From assembly GCF_018882245.1 (NCBI RefSeq), contig NZ_JACVOV010000002.1, positions 62,001-126,000 on the forward strand: a DNA stretch of 64,000 bases. The letters run 5' to 3'. This stretch comes from Polynucleobacter sp. AP-Capit-er-40B-B4 (GTDB taxonomy: Bacteria > Pseudomonadota > Gammaproteobacteria > Burkholderiales > Burkholderiaceae). Below the pieces are notes generated by a model, which did not search any database, was not told the DNA's origin, and saw only the letters and a list, made by a program, of their open reading frames with translations. The translations under genes were made by a program, and so were the position numbers. Shown in pieces: positions 54,763-63,035 of the stretch (position 1 is its first letter; every line of letters starts with the position of its first letter).

Positions 54763-55116
54763 TTAGGATTTTGGAGGTTTATAGATGCAGTTGATCATCG
54801 GCTGAAGCGCCAATGAAGAATAATTTACGACTGGGCTTGCACTGAAATCTGCAGGAGCCAGTACTGCAAAGGGTGAAATTACCACCAATCCTAAGCAGCA
54901 TTGATAGCTATCACCATGACAAGGCTGCTTGCTATTACTATCCGATGCATTGCTAGCCACATCATCACAATGATGCGCAGAGTTATCAACTACAGTAACT
55001 TGATGATGGACTTGGGTAACTGATGATTGAGAGGTGGGTTGCACAATAGGCATCACAGCAGCATGAATCAAGCTGGCAAAGAGACTTAGGCAAAGAGTAA
55101 TACATATCTTTCTCAT
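54763..55116 (-). CDS. Small exported His/Cys-rich protein
   Basis: A 117-residue protein with a signal peptide (residues 1-19, cleavage after HAA-like). The mature part is His/Ser/Asp-rich with a cluster HHCDD, then PCHGDSYQCCLG in the middle, followed by a hydrophobic stretch (LVVISPFAVLA) and a final Cys. The composition recalls small copper-inducible CopL- or DUF2946-like proteins, but I cannot assign a family. It lies between the Met/His-rich membrane protein and the cytochrome operon on the same strand. Confidence 0.65.
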   Translation of the reverse strand: MRKICITLCLSLFASLIHAAVMPIVQPTSQSSVTQVHHQVTVVDNSAHHCDDVASNASDSNSKQPCHGDSYQCCLGLVVISPFAVLAPADFSASPVVNYSSLALQPMINCIYKPPKS

Positions 55117-55211
55117 TCTTCAATTCTATGCCTATTTGGTGGCTTTGTCGCTTGAGGTGATATCGCCCAATATGGCAGATATAACCTACTGAGAGTATAT
55201 TGCCAAAGACC

Positions 55212-55850
55212 TTACTGAGTAAGACTAGGAACAGCTCCTGTAAGAATCATATAAAAGCAGTAGATAGAGCCCAGAACAAGCAAGAGCCCGATCAAATACT
55301 GAGGAAACCGAATCACCTCTTCTGGTAGGCCCTGCTTTTTACCAGTGACCATAGATCTCACTAGATTCTCTTTTTGTAGCAAGCTCATGATGATCGCAGC
55401 GGCAACGTGAACCACAACTACCGCCAAGGCTAGGCTGACGATTGCTTCATGCGCCTCACCCATCAAGTCGCCTAAAAATTCTTTCACACTGAAGTAGCCG
55501 GTGAGACCTATTAAAAGTATCAATAGCATGAGGCCAACCATCACGATACCGCCTACTGGGTTGTGCCCAGTAGTGCTGTGCTGATTACCGCTCAAAAGGC
55601 CCTTAGCGTGCTTCATCATTTCTACTGGACCCTTTAGGAATTGGGCAAAGCGCGCGTATCTTGTACCCACAACCCCCCAAATCAATCTAAAGAGCACTAA
55701 TGCACAAGCAGAATAGCCAAACGCATAGTGAATCATCTGCAGGAGCTCGCTCTCGGAAGTAAGCCATGCTCCTGCAAAGCAAATTACCAGCAGCCAATGA
55801 AAAACACGCGTAGGGATATCCCACACTAAGATGGTTTGTTTAGTACTCAT
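55212..55850 (-). CDS. Cytochrome b561-type membrane subunit
   Basis: A 212-residue di-heme-type membrane cytochrome with four hydrophobic segments. It begins VWDIPTRVFHWLLVICFAGAW with a heme-ligand His, has RLIWGVVGTRYARF in the second segment, and HEAIVSLALAVVVVHVAAAI with further His residues. This is the NrfD-unrelated cytochrome b561 (CybB-like) family that couples the quinone pool to periplasmic c-type cytochromes. It overlaps the DHC gene by four bases and follows SHP-DHC, the known shp-dhc-cytb order. Confidence 0.88.
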   Translation of the reverse strand: MSTKQTILVWDIPTRVFHWLLVICFAGAWLTSESELLQMIHYAFGYSACALVLFRLIWGVVGTRYARFAQFLKGPVEMMKHAKGLLSGNQHSTTGHNPVGGIVMVGLMLLILLIGLTGYFSVKEFLGDLMGEAHEAIVSLALAVVVVHVAAAIIMSLLQKENLVRSMVTGKKQGLPEEVIRFPQYLIGLLLVLGSIYCFYMILTGAVPSLTQ

Positions 55851-56305
55851 TTGGCAGGTATCGATATATTCTTTTCACTAAAGATGCCTTCAGCTGCAGT
55901 GGTGTGACAGGCTCCACAGTTAGCTGGGCTTTTAACGCCCGCCCTCTTCCACACATCCGCTTTAATCTCATCATGCTTACGAATAAACCAAGAGGTTTTG
56001 GTAATGCGATTTTCCGGAGCTACTACGTTATATTTTTGCTTGGTGGCAGCATTCTTCTGTAGCCAGGCAGAGATTTCTTTTTGATCTTTTACATCAAGGC
56101 TAGCGTCGGTGCCAAAGTGTTTATTTAGTCCACCCATGACGTTTTGCCAACTCTTTTCACTCAACAGTCCTGGCGGGTAAGCCATGTGACAACTGGCGCA
56201 TTCAGCCTCATAAGATTTAGGCATATCTGATGGCATAGGCATCTTTGCCGCAAAGGCTGGAGCAGCTACCAAAACAGCCGCCATTAACGTAAAGAAGTTT
56301 TTCAT
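55847..56305 (-). CDS. Diheme cytochrome c (DHC-like)
   Basis: A 152-residue periplasmic protein with a signal peptide (cleavage after AFAA) and two CxxCH heme sites, CASCH near residue 37 and CGACH near residue 131. It matches the DHC family (MPMPSDMPKSYEAECASCHMAYPPGLLSEKSW region, in part) that passes electrons from a b-type cytochrome to SHP. It lies seven bases after the SHP-like gene and is coupled to the cytochrome b561 gene. Confidence 0.88.
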   Translation of the reverse strand: MKNFFTLMAAVLVAAPAFAAKMPMPSDMPKSYEAECASCHMAYPPGLLSEKSWQNVMGGLNKHFGTDASLDVKDQKEISAWLQKNAATKQKYNVVAPENRITKTSWFIRKHDEIKADVWKRAGVKSPANCGACHTTAAEGIFSEKNISIPAK

Positions 56306-56312
56306 GAATGCC

Positions 56313-56711
56313 TCACTTAATAGTTATTAGCCAGGCAAGAACATCCGCCTTTTCTTGAGCGGTACAGTCACGCCCCAACACATCATTGCAGTTACGCTTA
56401 AACCACTTATCTGCCTTAGCTTCATCCGTAAATCGTGCTGGATTGGCGTTAGGCGACAAAGGCTTGATTACCTTGCTAGTAACAATGTGCTTAGTGTCGT
56501 GATTAGGCGGGTTTTCGTGGCAAGAAGCGCAACTCCACTCTTTACCGTGCTTGGTGTTGAAAAACTGCTCACCTCTGGCTGGAGATGCTTTACCAGACTG
56601 GGACTCATAGGTCTTTAAAAGATCCTGCGGAGTTGCTGCATTAACCAAACCAGACAAACCCAACGATGCGGTTAATAAACAAATTCTAATTACTATTAAT
56701 TCTTTATTCAT
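56313..56711 (-). CDS. SHP-like monoheme cytochrome c (DUF1924)
   Basis: A 132-residue exported protein with a signal peptide (residues 1-25) and one CASCH heme site near residue 61. A second pair of Cys (CNDVLGRDC) near the C-terminus could form a disulfide. The pattern (RGEQFFNTKHGKEWSCASCH, KPLSPNANPARFTD, KWFKRNC) is that of sphaeroides heme protein, whose high-spin heme binds oxygen or NO with an Asn as sixth ligand. The SHP-DHC-b561 operon is known in Rhodobacter and Shewanella; its physiological role is still debated. Confidence 0.88.
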   Translation of the reverse strand: MNKELIVIRICLLTASLGLSGLVNAATPQDLLKTYESQSGKASPARGEQFFNTKHGKEWSCASCHENPPNHDTKHIVTSKVIKPLSPNANPARFTDEAKADKWFKRNCNDVLGRDCTAQEKADVLAWLITIK

Positions 56712-56787
56712 TCCTCAAGTATGCGCCCCTGCGGCGACCAAACCGAATACAACACTAAATTGCTCGGGTTTAACTGGTTTCAATAAA

Positions 56788-56809
56788 AAAGCCACCCGAA
56801 GGTGGCTTT
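56788..56809 (-). terminator. Terminator downstream of the beta-hydroxyacid dehydrogenase gene
   Basis: AAAGCCACC / GGTGGCTTT with loop CGAA; on the minus strand TTTTTTATTG follows. Its core resembles the terminator at 51052-51073. Confidence 0.88.
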
Positions 56810-56836
56810 ATCTGACAACTAGATTACTAAATCTGA

Positions 56837-57706
56837 CTACTTAATGTAGCGTGTATATATCACTTGCGTTCCATCACGTGAGCAACCTTTAGCAACTAAT
56901 TCATCGTATAGCTTTTTAGCCAAGGCTAAGGCAGGCAATTCTAATTTCACTTTGTCCGCCTCTTCTAATGCAATACCTAAGTCTTTTAAGAAGTGCTCTA
57001 CATAGAAACCTGGAGCGTAGTCACCAACAATCATCTTCGCACCTAGATTGAGCAACTGAAAGCCAGATGCAGCACCGCCGCCAATGGATTCCATTACTGT
57101 TTCGGGATTGAGACCTACTGATTTAGCGTAACCCAGGCCTTCGCCTACACCCATGATGGTTCCAGCGATCACTATCTGGTTACACATCTTGGTGTGCTGA
57201 CCAGCTCCAGGGCCGCCCTGCAACACCACATTGGTACCCATGATTTTGAGAACTGGGAGTACCGCGTCAAAATCAGCCTGCTTGCCACCCACCATGATGG
57301 AGAGTTTTGCATTGCGTGCGCCGATATCGCCACCAGAAACTGGTGCATCCAAACTATGGCAACCACGCTTTTCTGCTTCTTCTGCAATCTTCTTAGCCAA
57401 TGATGGGCTAGAAGTTGTCATATCGATGAGATACGCATTCTTGGCGCGATCCAAAATATTGCCAGCGCCAAAGTAAACATCTTCAACATCGGATGGATAG
57501 CCAACCATCGTGATGATGACATCAGACTCAGCAGCAAGATCGCCAATGGTGTCAAACCACTTAGCGCCTTTAGCAACCAAATCATCGGTCTTAGCTTTTG
57601 AACGATTAAATACATTTAAAGGGTGGCCAGCAGCCAATAAATGCCCTGCCATGCTTTGACCCATGATGCCTAGGCCAATAAAGCCTACTCTTAATTTATT
57701 GCTCAT
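56837..57706 (-). CDS. Beta-hydroxyacid dehydrogenase, tartronate-semialdehyde reductase/HIBADH family
   Basis: A 289-residue NAD(P)-dependent enzyme. The N-terminal Rossmann motif is VGFIGLGIMGQSMAGHL, the substrate loop DAPVSGGDIGARNAKLSIMVGG is the family signature near residue 118, and the catalytic Lys is in GQHTKMCNQ near residue 172. A basic NRSK after beta-2 favours NADP. Candidates are 2-hydroxy-3-oxopropionate reductase and 3-hydroxyisobutyrate dehydrogenase. It closes the minus-strand run of CoA-transferase, lyase and VOC genes, and with the glyoxylate aminotransferase elsewhere it could serve glyoxylate use. Confidence 0.85.
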   Translation of the reverse strand: MSNKLRVGFIGLGIMGQSMAGHLLAAGHPLNVFNRSKAKTDDLVAKGAKWFDTIGDLAAESDVIITMVGYPSDVEDVYFGAGNILDRAKNAYLIDMTTSSPSLAKKIAEEAEKRGCHSLDAPVSGGDIGARNAKLSIMVGGKQADFDAVLPVLKIMGTNVVLQGGPGAGQHTKMCNQIVIAGTIMGVGEGLGYAKSVGLNPETVMESIGGGAASGFQLLNLGAKMIVGDYAPGFYVEHFLKDLGIALEEADKVKLELPALALAKKLYDELVAKGCSRDGTQVIYTRYIK

Positions 57707-57783
57707 TTGTTTCGTCCCTTTTGTAGTATTTTTTAGGTAATTTCTGTACTTAGTGATTATATTGTTCTACAGGGAATTGGTGT

Positions 57784-57975
57784 TTATTCGTCCCAGGGGA
57801 ATCTGGCGCGGGATAAGTCCTCCATGATTTCGCGCTTACTCTTAGCTGCTTTTCTGGAGCTATACGAGCTTTCTTGATTATCGCCCTGCTGGTCGGGGGC
57901 GCCTGCTTGCTCTTGCCCCAACTCTTCTGTCTTTGGAGCTTCTTTTTCGGGCTCTGAATTCGAGTGGTTGACCAT
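57784..57975 (-). CDS. Small hydrophilic protein, unknown
   Basis: A 63-residue highly charged protein, rich in Glu, Gln, Ser and Lys, without a signal peptide or membrane segment. It ends in an ordered-looking motif EIMEDLSRARFPWDE. It lies two bases after the VOC gene and before the dehydrogenase gene on the same strand, so it is likely translated with them. I recognise no family; probably a disordered adaptor. Confidence 0.55.
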   Translation of the reverse strand: MVNHSNSEPEKEAPKTEELGQEQAGAPDQQGDNQESSYSSRKAAKSKREIMEDLSRARFPWDE

Positions 57976-57977
57976 GA

Positions 57978-58370
57978 TTAAATAAGCTCAGAAATTTCAA
58001 TGAGGTTTTGATCTGGATCGCGTACATACACAGAGTTAATCTTTTGGGTTGCTCCGGTACGGATCACAGGGCCCTCGATAATTGGCCAAGCTTCAGCTTT
58101 GAGCATTTCAATCACTTGCACCAGTGGGCGATCAGCAATAAAACAAAGATCCAACGCTCCGGGAGTTGGAATATCAGCCTTGGGCTCAAACTCTTTGCCT
58201 TTGATATGTAGATTGATCTTTTGATTACCGAATTTAAATGCTTTACGTTCCACTGGCGGCGTACCGCCAATAAAAGACTCTAGCTTCATACCCATAACGC
58301 GGGTATAAAAATCGACGCACTCCGCTTCCTTTGCGGTAGTGAGCACTAAGTGATCTAAATGATCAATCAT
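57978..58370 (-). CDS. VOC-family (glyoxalase/dioxygenase fold) protein
   Basis: A 130-residue vicinal-oxygen-chelate protein: IDHLDHLVLTTAKEAECVDFYTRVMGMKLESF is the first beta-alpha-beta-beta-beta module start, and VYVRDPDQNLIEISELI the second, with the usual His and Glu metal ligands. Substrate unknown; family members include glyoxalases, epimerases and dioxygenases. A GGAA-type Shine-Dalgarno precedes the ATG. It lies 17 bases after the lyase gene in the CoA-transferase operon. Confidence 0.82.
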   Translation of the reverse strand: MIDHLDHLVLTTAKEAECVDFYTRVMGMKLESFIGGTPPVERKAFKFGNQKINLHIKGKEFEPKADIPTPGALDLCFIADRPLVQVIEMLKAEAWPIIEGPVIRTGATQKINSVYVRDPDQNLIEISELI

Positions 58371-58386
58371 GATTTATTCCTTCCGC

Positions 58387-59322
58387 TTATTGAGCGCGAC
58401 GTAATTCATCTACGTAGCATGGCTCTGGATGTAATGTGTAAGTGCTACCCGCCTTAGCTACTTGGCCCGGCACATCATGTCCAACGATCTTTGGCAACTC
58501 TTTTGCCAGTTGTAATAACTTCGGAATATTCATTCCCGTGTCATAGCCCATCGCATCCAGCATATGAATGGCATCTTCACTAGAGATATTGCCACTTGCT
58601 CCCGGTGCATATGGGCATCCACCTAGGCCTCCTAAGGAACCATCAAAGCGCACAATGCCAGATTGAACCGCGGCCAGAACATTGGCTAAGCCCATGCCTC
58701 TGGTGTTATGGAAATGTAATGTCAGCTGCAAATTAGGAAAACGTTTTTGCAAAGCCTCACTCATCTTTTTAACTTGCTCGGGATTAGCCATACCCGTTGT
58801 ATCGCAAATCGTTAGGCCCCTCACACCCAAATCGGCAAAGCGTTGTGCAAATTGCTCGACTACCGTTTGAGGAACCTCTCCCTCCATTGGGCAACCAAAG
58901 CATGTCGATAGCGAAACATTGATTGGTGTTCTGCCATCAACATATTTGATAACTTCAGCAAGCCCTGCAAAGCTTTTCTCCCTTCCCATTCTGAGATTCG
59001 CTAAGTTATGCGTCTCAGAGGTAGACATCACGAGATTGAATTCATCAGCCTTGGACTCGAAGGCACGCTCCGCGCCTCTTAAATTAGGCACCAATACGGT
59101 GTATTCGACCCCTGGAACTCGCTTAATACGTCCCATAACTTCCTCAGCGTCTCGCAGCATGGGGATTGCCTTAGGTGAAGTAAATGAAGTTACCTCAATC
59201 TTGGCGAAGCCGCACTCACTGAGCTCATCGACTAGCTTCACCTTGTCATCAGTCGGAATAAAGTTTGGCTCAATCTGAAAGCCATCCCTCATTACTACGT
59301 CATTGAAATAAATTCTGGTCAT
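58387..59322 (-). CDS. Hydroxymethylglutaryl-CoA lyase-like protein
   Basis: A 311-residue HMGL-like TIM-barrel enzyme. VVMRDGFQIEPNFIP gives the metal-binding Asp and catalytic Arg, CDTTGMANP and LHFHNTRGMGLAN give the metal-binding histidines, and GGLGGCPYAPGASGN contains the catalytic Cys. It cleaves 3-hydroxy-3-methylglutaryl-CoA or a related 3-hydroxy acyl-CoA. It lacks a long N-terminal targeting sequence. It pairs with the CaiB-type CoA-transferase 20 bases upstream, which would make the CoA thioester substrate. Confidence 0.87.
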   Translation of the reverse strand: MTRIYFNDVVMRDGFQIEPNFIPTDDKVKLVDELSECGFAKIEVTSFTSPKAIPMLRDAEEVMGRIKRVPGVEYTVLVPNLRGAERAFESKADEFNLVMSTSETHNLANLRMGREKSFAGLAEVIKYVDGRTPINVSLSTCFGCPMEGEVPQTVVEQFAQRFADLGVRGLTICDTTGMANPEQVKKMSEALQKRFPNLQLTLHFHNTRGMGLANVLAAVQSGIVRFDGSLGGLGGCPYAPGASGNISSEDAIHMLDAMGYDTGMNIPKLLQLAKELPKIVGHDVPGQVAKAGSTYTLHPEPCYVDELRRAQ

Positions 59323-59342
59323 GTTTTTCTCTTTGCTTATTT

Positions 59343-60536
59343 TTACTTCGTAAATGCAATACCACGCTCTTTTAAGGATGCGACTTGGTCATTGCTTAGG
59401 CCAATGCTCTTGAGAATCTCATCGGTGTTCTGGCCGATATCTGGGGCAAGTGTCTTAATAGATCCTGGCGTGCGAGATAGCTTAGGAATAACTCCAGGCA
59501 CATCCACCTTGGTTCCATCTTGCATCTGAATAGTCTGAATATTTTCTCTCGCTTTGTAATGTGGGTCATTAGCTATATCGGCAACGGTGTAAATCCTGCC
59601 GGCAGGTACAGCAACGGAGTCGAGGGCTTCTAATGCCTTCGTAGTGCTAACTGTCTTGGTCCATTGCTCAATTGCTTGATCTAGTTCAGCTACACGCCTT
59701 ACTCGACCATCATTATTTTCTAGCTGGGGATCATTACCTAAGTCATCTCGACCGATGACTGTCATGAGGCGTTTAAAAATACTGTCACCGTTACCAGCAA
59801 CCAATACATAACCACCATCAGCACATTGATAGGCATTGGTTGGCGCGATGCCAGGCAAGGCACTACCAGCAGCCTGGCGCACTTCACCAAAAGCACTGTA
59901 TTCAGGTAGCAAACTTTCCATACAGTTAAATACCGCCTCATATAAAGCGATATCAATGATTTGGCCTTTACCGCTATTGTGTCGCTCTTGCAGCGCCAAC
60001 AAAATACCAATCACACCATGCAAAGAGGCCAAGGTATCGCCAATACTGATACCTACGCGGACTGGAACTCTGCCGGGCTCTGCTGTGAGATGACGTAAGC
60101 CACCCATGGCTTCTGCTACAACACCAAATCCTGGTTTATCTCTGTATGGACCAGTCTGACCGTAACCGCTAATACGCAGAACAATCAGCTTAGGATTGAG
60201 CTCGAGTAATTTCGCTGGATCAAGACCCCAACCCTCTAATGTTCCAGGGCGAAAGTTTTCAATTAATACATCCGCTTCTTTAATGAGAGTTCTGACAATG
60301 TCTTGAGCTTCTGCCTCTTTTAAATCTAAAGAGAGGGAACGCTTATTACGTGACTGAACTTGCCACCAAATCGATGTGCCATCTTTTAGCAATCGCCACT
60401 TACGTAATGCATCGCCAACCTTAGGTGGCTCGATCTTAATGACATCGGCCCCAAAATCGGCCAATGTTTTAGCGGCAAATGGCCCAGCAATGAGCTGCCC
60501 CATTTCAATGACCTTTAAGTTTGATAACGGCTCCAT
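59343..60536 (-). CDS. Class III (CaiB/BaiF) CoA-transferase
   Basis: A 397-residue family III CoA-transferase with the catalytic Asp in VRVGISIGDTLASLHG near residue 167. Other blocks: VIEMGQLIAGPFAAKTLADFGADVIKIE at the start and ENFRPGTLEGWGLDP. It is distinct from the Frc-type copies at the other end of the window: it lacks the Frc KVYENVAQ and RDQQRL blocks. With the HMG-CoA lyase-like gene it likely activates a branched or hydroxy dicarboxylate by transfer from succinyl- or acetyl-CoA. It is divergent from a LysR regulator. Confidence 0.87.
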   Translation of the reverse strand: MEPLSNLKVIEMGQLIAGPFAAKTLADFGADVIKIEPPKVGDALRKWRLLKDGTSIWWQVQSRNKRSLSLDLKEAEAQDIVRTLIKEADVLIENFRPGTLEGWGLDPAKLLELNPKLIVLRISGYGQTGPYRDKPGFGVVAEAMGGLRHLTAEPGRVPVRVGISIGDTLASLHGVIGILLALQERHNSGKGQIIDIALYEAVFNCMESLLPEYSAFGEVRQAAGSALPGIAPTNAYQCADGGYVLVAGNGDSIFKRLMTVIGRDDLGNDPQLENNDGRVRRVAELDQAIEQWTKTVSTTKALEALDSVAVPAGRIYTVADIANDPHYKARENIQTIQMQDGTKVDVPGVIPKLSRTPGSIKTLAPDIGQNTDEILKSIGLSNDQVASLKERGIAFTK

Positions 60537-60610
60537 AGATTCCCTTGAATTGCTTTTATGCCAATTTACCCTTCTTCATACTGGCAGAAAATTGCTATTT
60601 ATGGGAGCAT

Positions 60611-60629
60611 CCTTCTCATTTTGCGAAGG
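60611..60629. promoter_or_regulatory. LysR-type site between the CoA-transferase and LysR genes
   Basis: CCTTC-N9-GAAGG (core TTC-N9-GAA, a T-N11-A box) in the 111-base divergent promoter region, 18 bases from the LysR start and 75 from the CoA-transferase start. Its position suits autoregulation and activation. Confidence 0.55.
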
Positions 60630-60647
60630 TATAGGTAGAATCACCCC

Positions 60648-61550
60648 ATGAAATCCCCGCTAAACCCCGCCAGAGTCGACTTTGTTACCCTCAAGCTATT
60701 CTGCGCCATTGTTCAATCTGGCAGCATTACAAAGGGCGCAAGTGAATGCAACCTAGCGCTATCCGCAGCCAGTAGACGGATATCTGAGTTTGAAGAGACT
60801 GTCGGCATGGCACTCCTGGATCGATCTGTCAAAGGGGTCACGCTGACACATGCAGGTCACGCAGTGATGCAACATGCATTGCGATTATTTCAGGGCTTTG
60901 AACAATTGAGCAATGAGTTGGGCGAATACTCTAAAGGCGTCAAAGGTCACGTGAGGCTTTGGGCCAATATGTCAGCCTTAACGGAGTTTCTGCCGTCAGC
61001 ATTAGCAAGCTTTTTAAAAGACTATCCAGAAATACAAGTCGAAGTGGAAGAGCAACTCAGCGGCGATATCGTGAGAGCACTTATGGATGGTATTGCAGAC
61101 ATTGGTGTATTTGCTGAAGGCCCCATGACTACCGGATTAGAAACTCACATTATGGGCAAAGACCAGCTGGTGATTGCTTGCAGCAAAGATCATCCTCTAA
61201 GCAAACGAAAAAGTATTTCATTTGAAGAGTGCCTTCAATATGATTTTGTAGGACTTAATCGAGGGAGCTCCCTACTAGAACTCACATCTCGTAGCGCTGA
61301 GAAACTCGGTAAACAAATGAGTTTACGTATTCAGGTGCGCAGCTACGATGCGATGTGTCAAATGATTGCCGTTAATTTGGGCATTGGCGTATTGCCCATC
61401 CAGGCTTGCGCCGCTCAAATCAAGGCTATGGGCTTGAAAGCAGTTCAATTAGAAGATGCCTGGGCAAAACGAAACCTGCTGGTAGCAACCAAGGCTGGAA
61501 TTAACCATTCTCCCGCTACCAAACTGCTCAGCCAGCACTTGCTGGGGTAA
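60648..61550 (+). CDS. LysR-family transcriptional regulator
   Basis: A 300-residue LysR regulator. The HTH is near residues 25-44 (GSITKGASECNLALSAASRRISEFE), and the effector-binding domain starts near residue 95 (KGHVRLWANMSALTEFLPSAL). Divergent orientation to the CoA-transferase operon and a T-N11-A box between them imply that it controls that operon in response to its substrate. The start ATG follows a C-rich leader without a clear Shine-Dalgarno. Confidence 0.86.
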   Translation: MKSPLNPARVDFVTLKLFCAIVQSGSITKGASECNLALSAASRRISEFEETVGMALLDRSVKGVTLTHAGHAVMQHALRLFQGFEQLSNELGEYSKGVKGHVRLWANMSALTEFLPSALASFLKDYPEIQVEVEEQLSGDIVRALMDGIADIGVFAEGPMTTGLETHIMGKDQLVIACSKDHPLSKRKSISFEECLQYDFVGLNRGSSLLELTSRSAEKLGKQMSLRIQVRSYDAMCQMIAVNLGIGVLPIQACAAQIKAMGLKAVQLEDAWAKRNLLVATKAGINHSPATKLLSQHLLG

Positions 61551-61632
61551 TAGCACTCCGTGTAAATGCTTGAGTGAATTTATCAAGCGCTATTTCAATG
61601 ACACACCATATAAATAGGCATAAGATGAACTT

Positions 61633-61869
61633 ATGACAATTTTATTTTTACTGCTCTCACCGGCGTTATTTGCTTTGTTTTGGATTGTTCGATTCCAGAT
61701 CTGCAGCGCTCGTCGCAGACGCCTGATTGACACTTATGGCATTGACTCCAAAAAACTGAGAAAGTTGGGCTGTAAGGAAGTCACCAAACTTCGCAAGCAA
61801 ATCCAAACACTTGAGGAAAAGAAAGATGCCCATGGACTGGAATCGATTGTTAGTCCTTACAGACCATAA
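61633..61869 (+). CDS. Small membrane-anchored protein, unknown
   Basis: A 78-residue protein: a hydrophobic N-terminal segment (residues 3-21) and then a basic ARRRR stretch, which predicts a single anchor with a cytoplasmic C-terminus. The C-terminal part is a likely helix with heptads (EVTKLRKQIQTLEEKKD). No family is recognised. It lies upstream of the universal stress gene on the same strand. Confidence 0.55.
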   Translation: MTILFLLLSPALFALFWIVRFQICSARRRRLIDTYGIDSKKLRKLGCKEVTKLRKQIQTLEEKKDAHGLESIVSPYRP

Positions 61870-61948
61870 GATAGTCTGAAACCATTGTTGACACACTGTA
61901 TTTAACTTAAACTGATTAAAGAATTCATAAATAACGAAAGGGTTAAAA

Positions 61949-62374
61949 ATGAAAGTACTACTTCCTGTAGATGGCTCCAAATCCTCATTGAATGCCGCTA
62001 AATATGTGGCCAAAATGGCTAAGAATTCTCGCAGCCCTGTAACCGTGACTCTAGTCAGCGTCCACGATGACATTGGTCTTGGCCACGTTAAACAATTCGT
62101 AGCCAAAAGCGTAGTAGATGATTACCTTCGTGAAGTCAGCGAAAAAGAATTAAAACCAGCGCAGAAAGTATTAGATGCTGCCAAGGTTAAACACAATATG
62201 GCTATTAAACGCGGTCAGATTTCAGAAGAAATCATTGCTTTGGCGAATAAAGACAAAGTTGACATGATTGTGATGGGTGTTAAAGGCCGTAGCGGCATCT
62301 TAGACGTACTGGTTGGCTCAGTTGCTCAGCGTGTTTCTAGCTCAGCAAAGCAACCTGTTTTATTGGTAAAGTAA
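61949..62374 (+). CDS. Universal stress protein, UspA family
   Basis: A 141-residue Usp domain: MKVLLPVDGSKSSLNAAKYV at the start and IVMGVKGRSGILDVLVGSVAQRVSSSAKQPVLLVK at the end (quoted in part), where GxxGRSG-x9-GS is the ATP-binding motif. It therefore belongs to the ATP-binding UspFG-like class. AAAGGG precedes the ATG. A TTGACA hexamer at 61888-61893 could be the -35 of its promoter, though no good -10 follows. A hairpin ends the gene. Confidence 0.88.
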   Translation: MKVLLPVDGSKSSLNAAKYVAKMAKNSRSPVTVTLVSVHDDIGLGHVKQFVAKSVVDDYLREVSEKELKPAQKVLDAAKVKHNMAIKRGQISEEIIALANKDKVDMIVMGVKGRSGILDVLVGSVAQRVSSSAKQPVLLVK

Positions 62375-62400
62375 TTTCTGCATTTTTAGTATCCAGCTTA

Positions 62401-62423
62401 GTTGGTTGCTACTGGCAACCAAC
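62401..62423 (+). terminator. Hairpin downstream of the universal stress gene
   Basis: Perfect 9-bp stem GTTGGTTGC / GCAACCAAC with a 5-base loop and only a weak T-containing tail. It begins 27 bases past the stop. Confidence 0.6.
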
Positions 62424-62486
62424 TCTTCTGATCACGCCATCATTCCAAAGCGCTAGCTCCTCGAGAGATTCTTGATCGCATAACAG

Positions 62487-63023
62487 ATGGTAAAAATAAC
62501 TCCAAATCGATCAAGCCTTGTACTCATCGACTTACAAAGTCGTTTGATGCCTTCTATTCATCAAGGAGAAGAGGTTCTTAAGCAATGCATCAAGATCTCT
62601 AAAATCGCCAGGCTTCTAGATATTCCTATTATTGCTACCGAACAAAGTCCGCAAAGCCTGGGGCATAACGTTGATGCAATCACCCAGTTTTGTGAAGCCA
62701 CGGTAGCAAAAGATCATTTTGATGCCTGCCAAGATGGGCTTATCAATGCGCTATCTAAAAATAGAGAGCATCTGATTCTTGCTGGATGTGAGACTCACGT
62801 ATGCGTAATGCAAACCGCTTTAGAGCTGGTGCGGCAGAACTTTAAAGTTTCTATTTTGGTAGATGCAGTTGGGTCACGTAGATCTCTAGATCGAGATATC
62901 GCCCTTCATCGCCTTGGCTCGTCTGGAGCAACACTTCTCACGGTTGAGATGATGGCTTTTGAATGGCTAGGAACTGCCTCTAATGAATGCTTTAAGGATG
63001 CATTAGAGATCATTAAATCCTAG
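62487..63023 (+). CDS. Isochorismatase-family cysteine hydrolase
   Basis: A 178-residue YcaC-like cysteine hydrolase. The expected triad is visible as Asp15 (LVLIDLQSRL), Lys75 (TVAKDHFDAC) and Cys106 (GCETHVCVMQTA); TEQSPQSLG carries the cis-peptide region. Members hydrolyse amides, nicotinamide or isochorismate; the substrate cannot be named. It has no operon partner: the next gene converges on it after 12 bases. Confidence 0.86.
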   Translation: MVKITPNRSSLVLIDLQSRLMPSIHQGEEVLKQCIKISKIARLLDIPIIATEQSPQSLGHNVDAITQFCEATVAKDHFDACQDGLINALSKNREHLILAGCETHVCVMQTALELVRQNFKVSILVDAVGSRRSLDRDIALHRLGSSGATLLTVEMMAFEWLGTASNECFKDALEIIKS

Positions 63024-63035
63024 GTTTGCGCTTAT

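Noticed and set aside
61888..61917. Full sigma-70 promoter for the universal stress gene
   Set aside because: TTGACA is present but no convincing -10 hexamer lies 16-18 bases downstream, so it is mentioned only under the gene.
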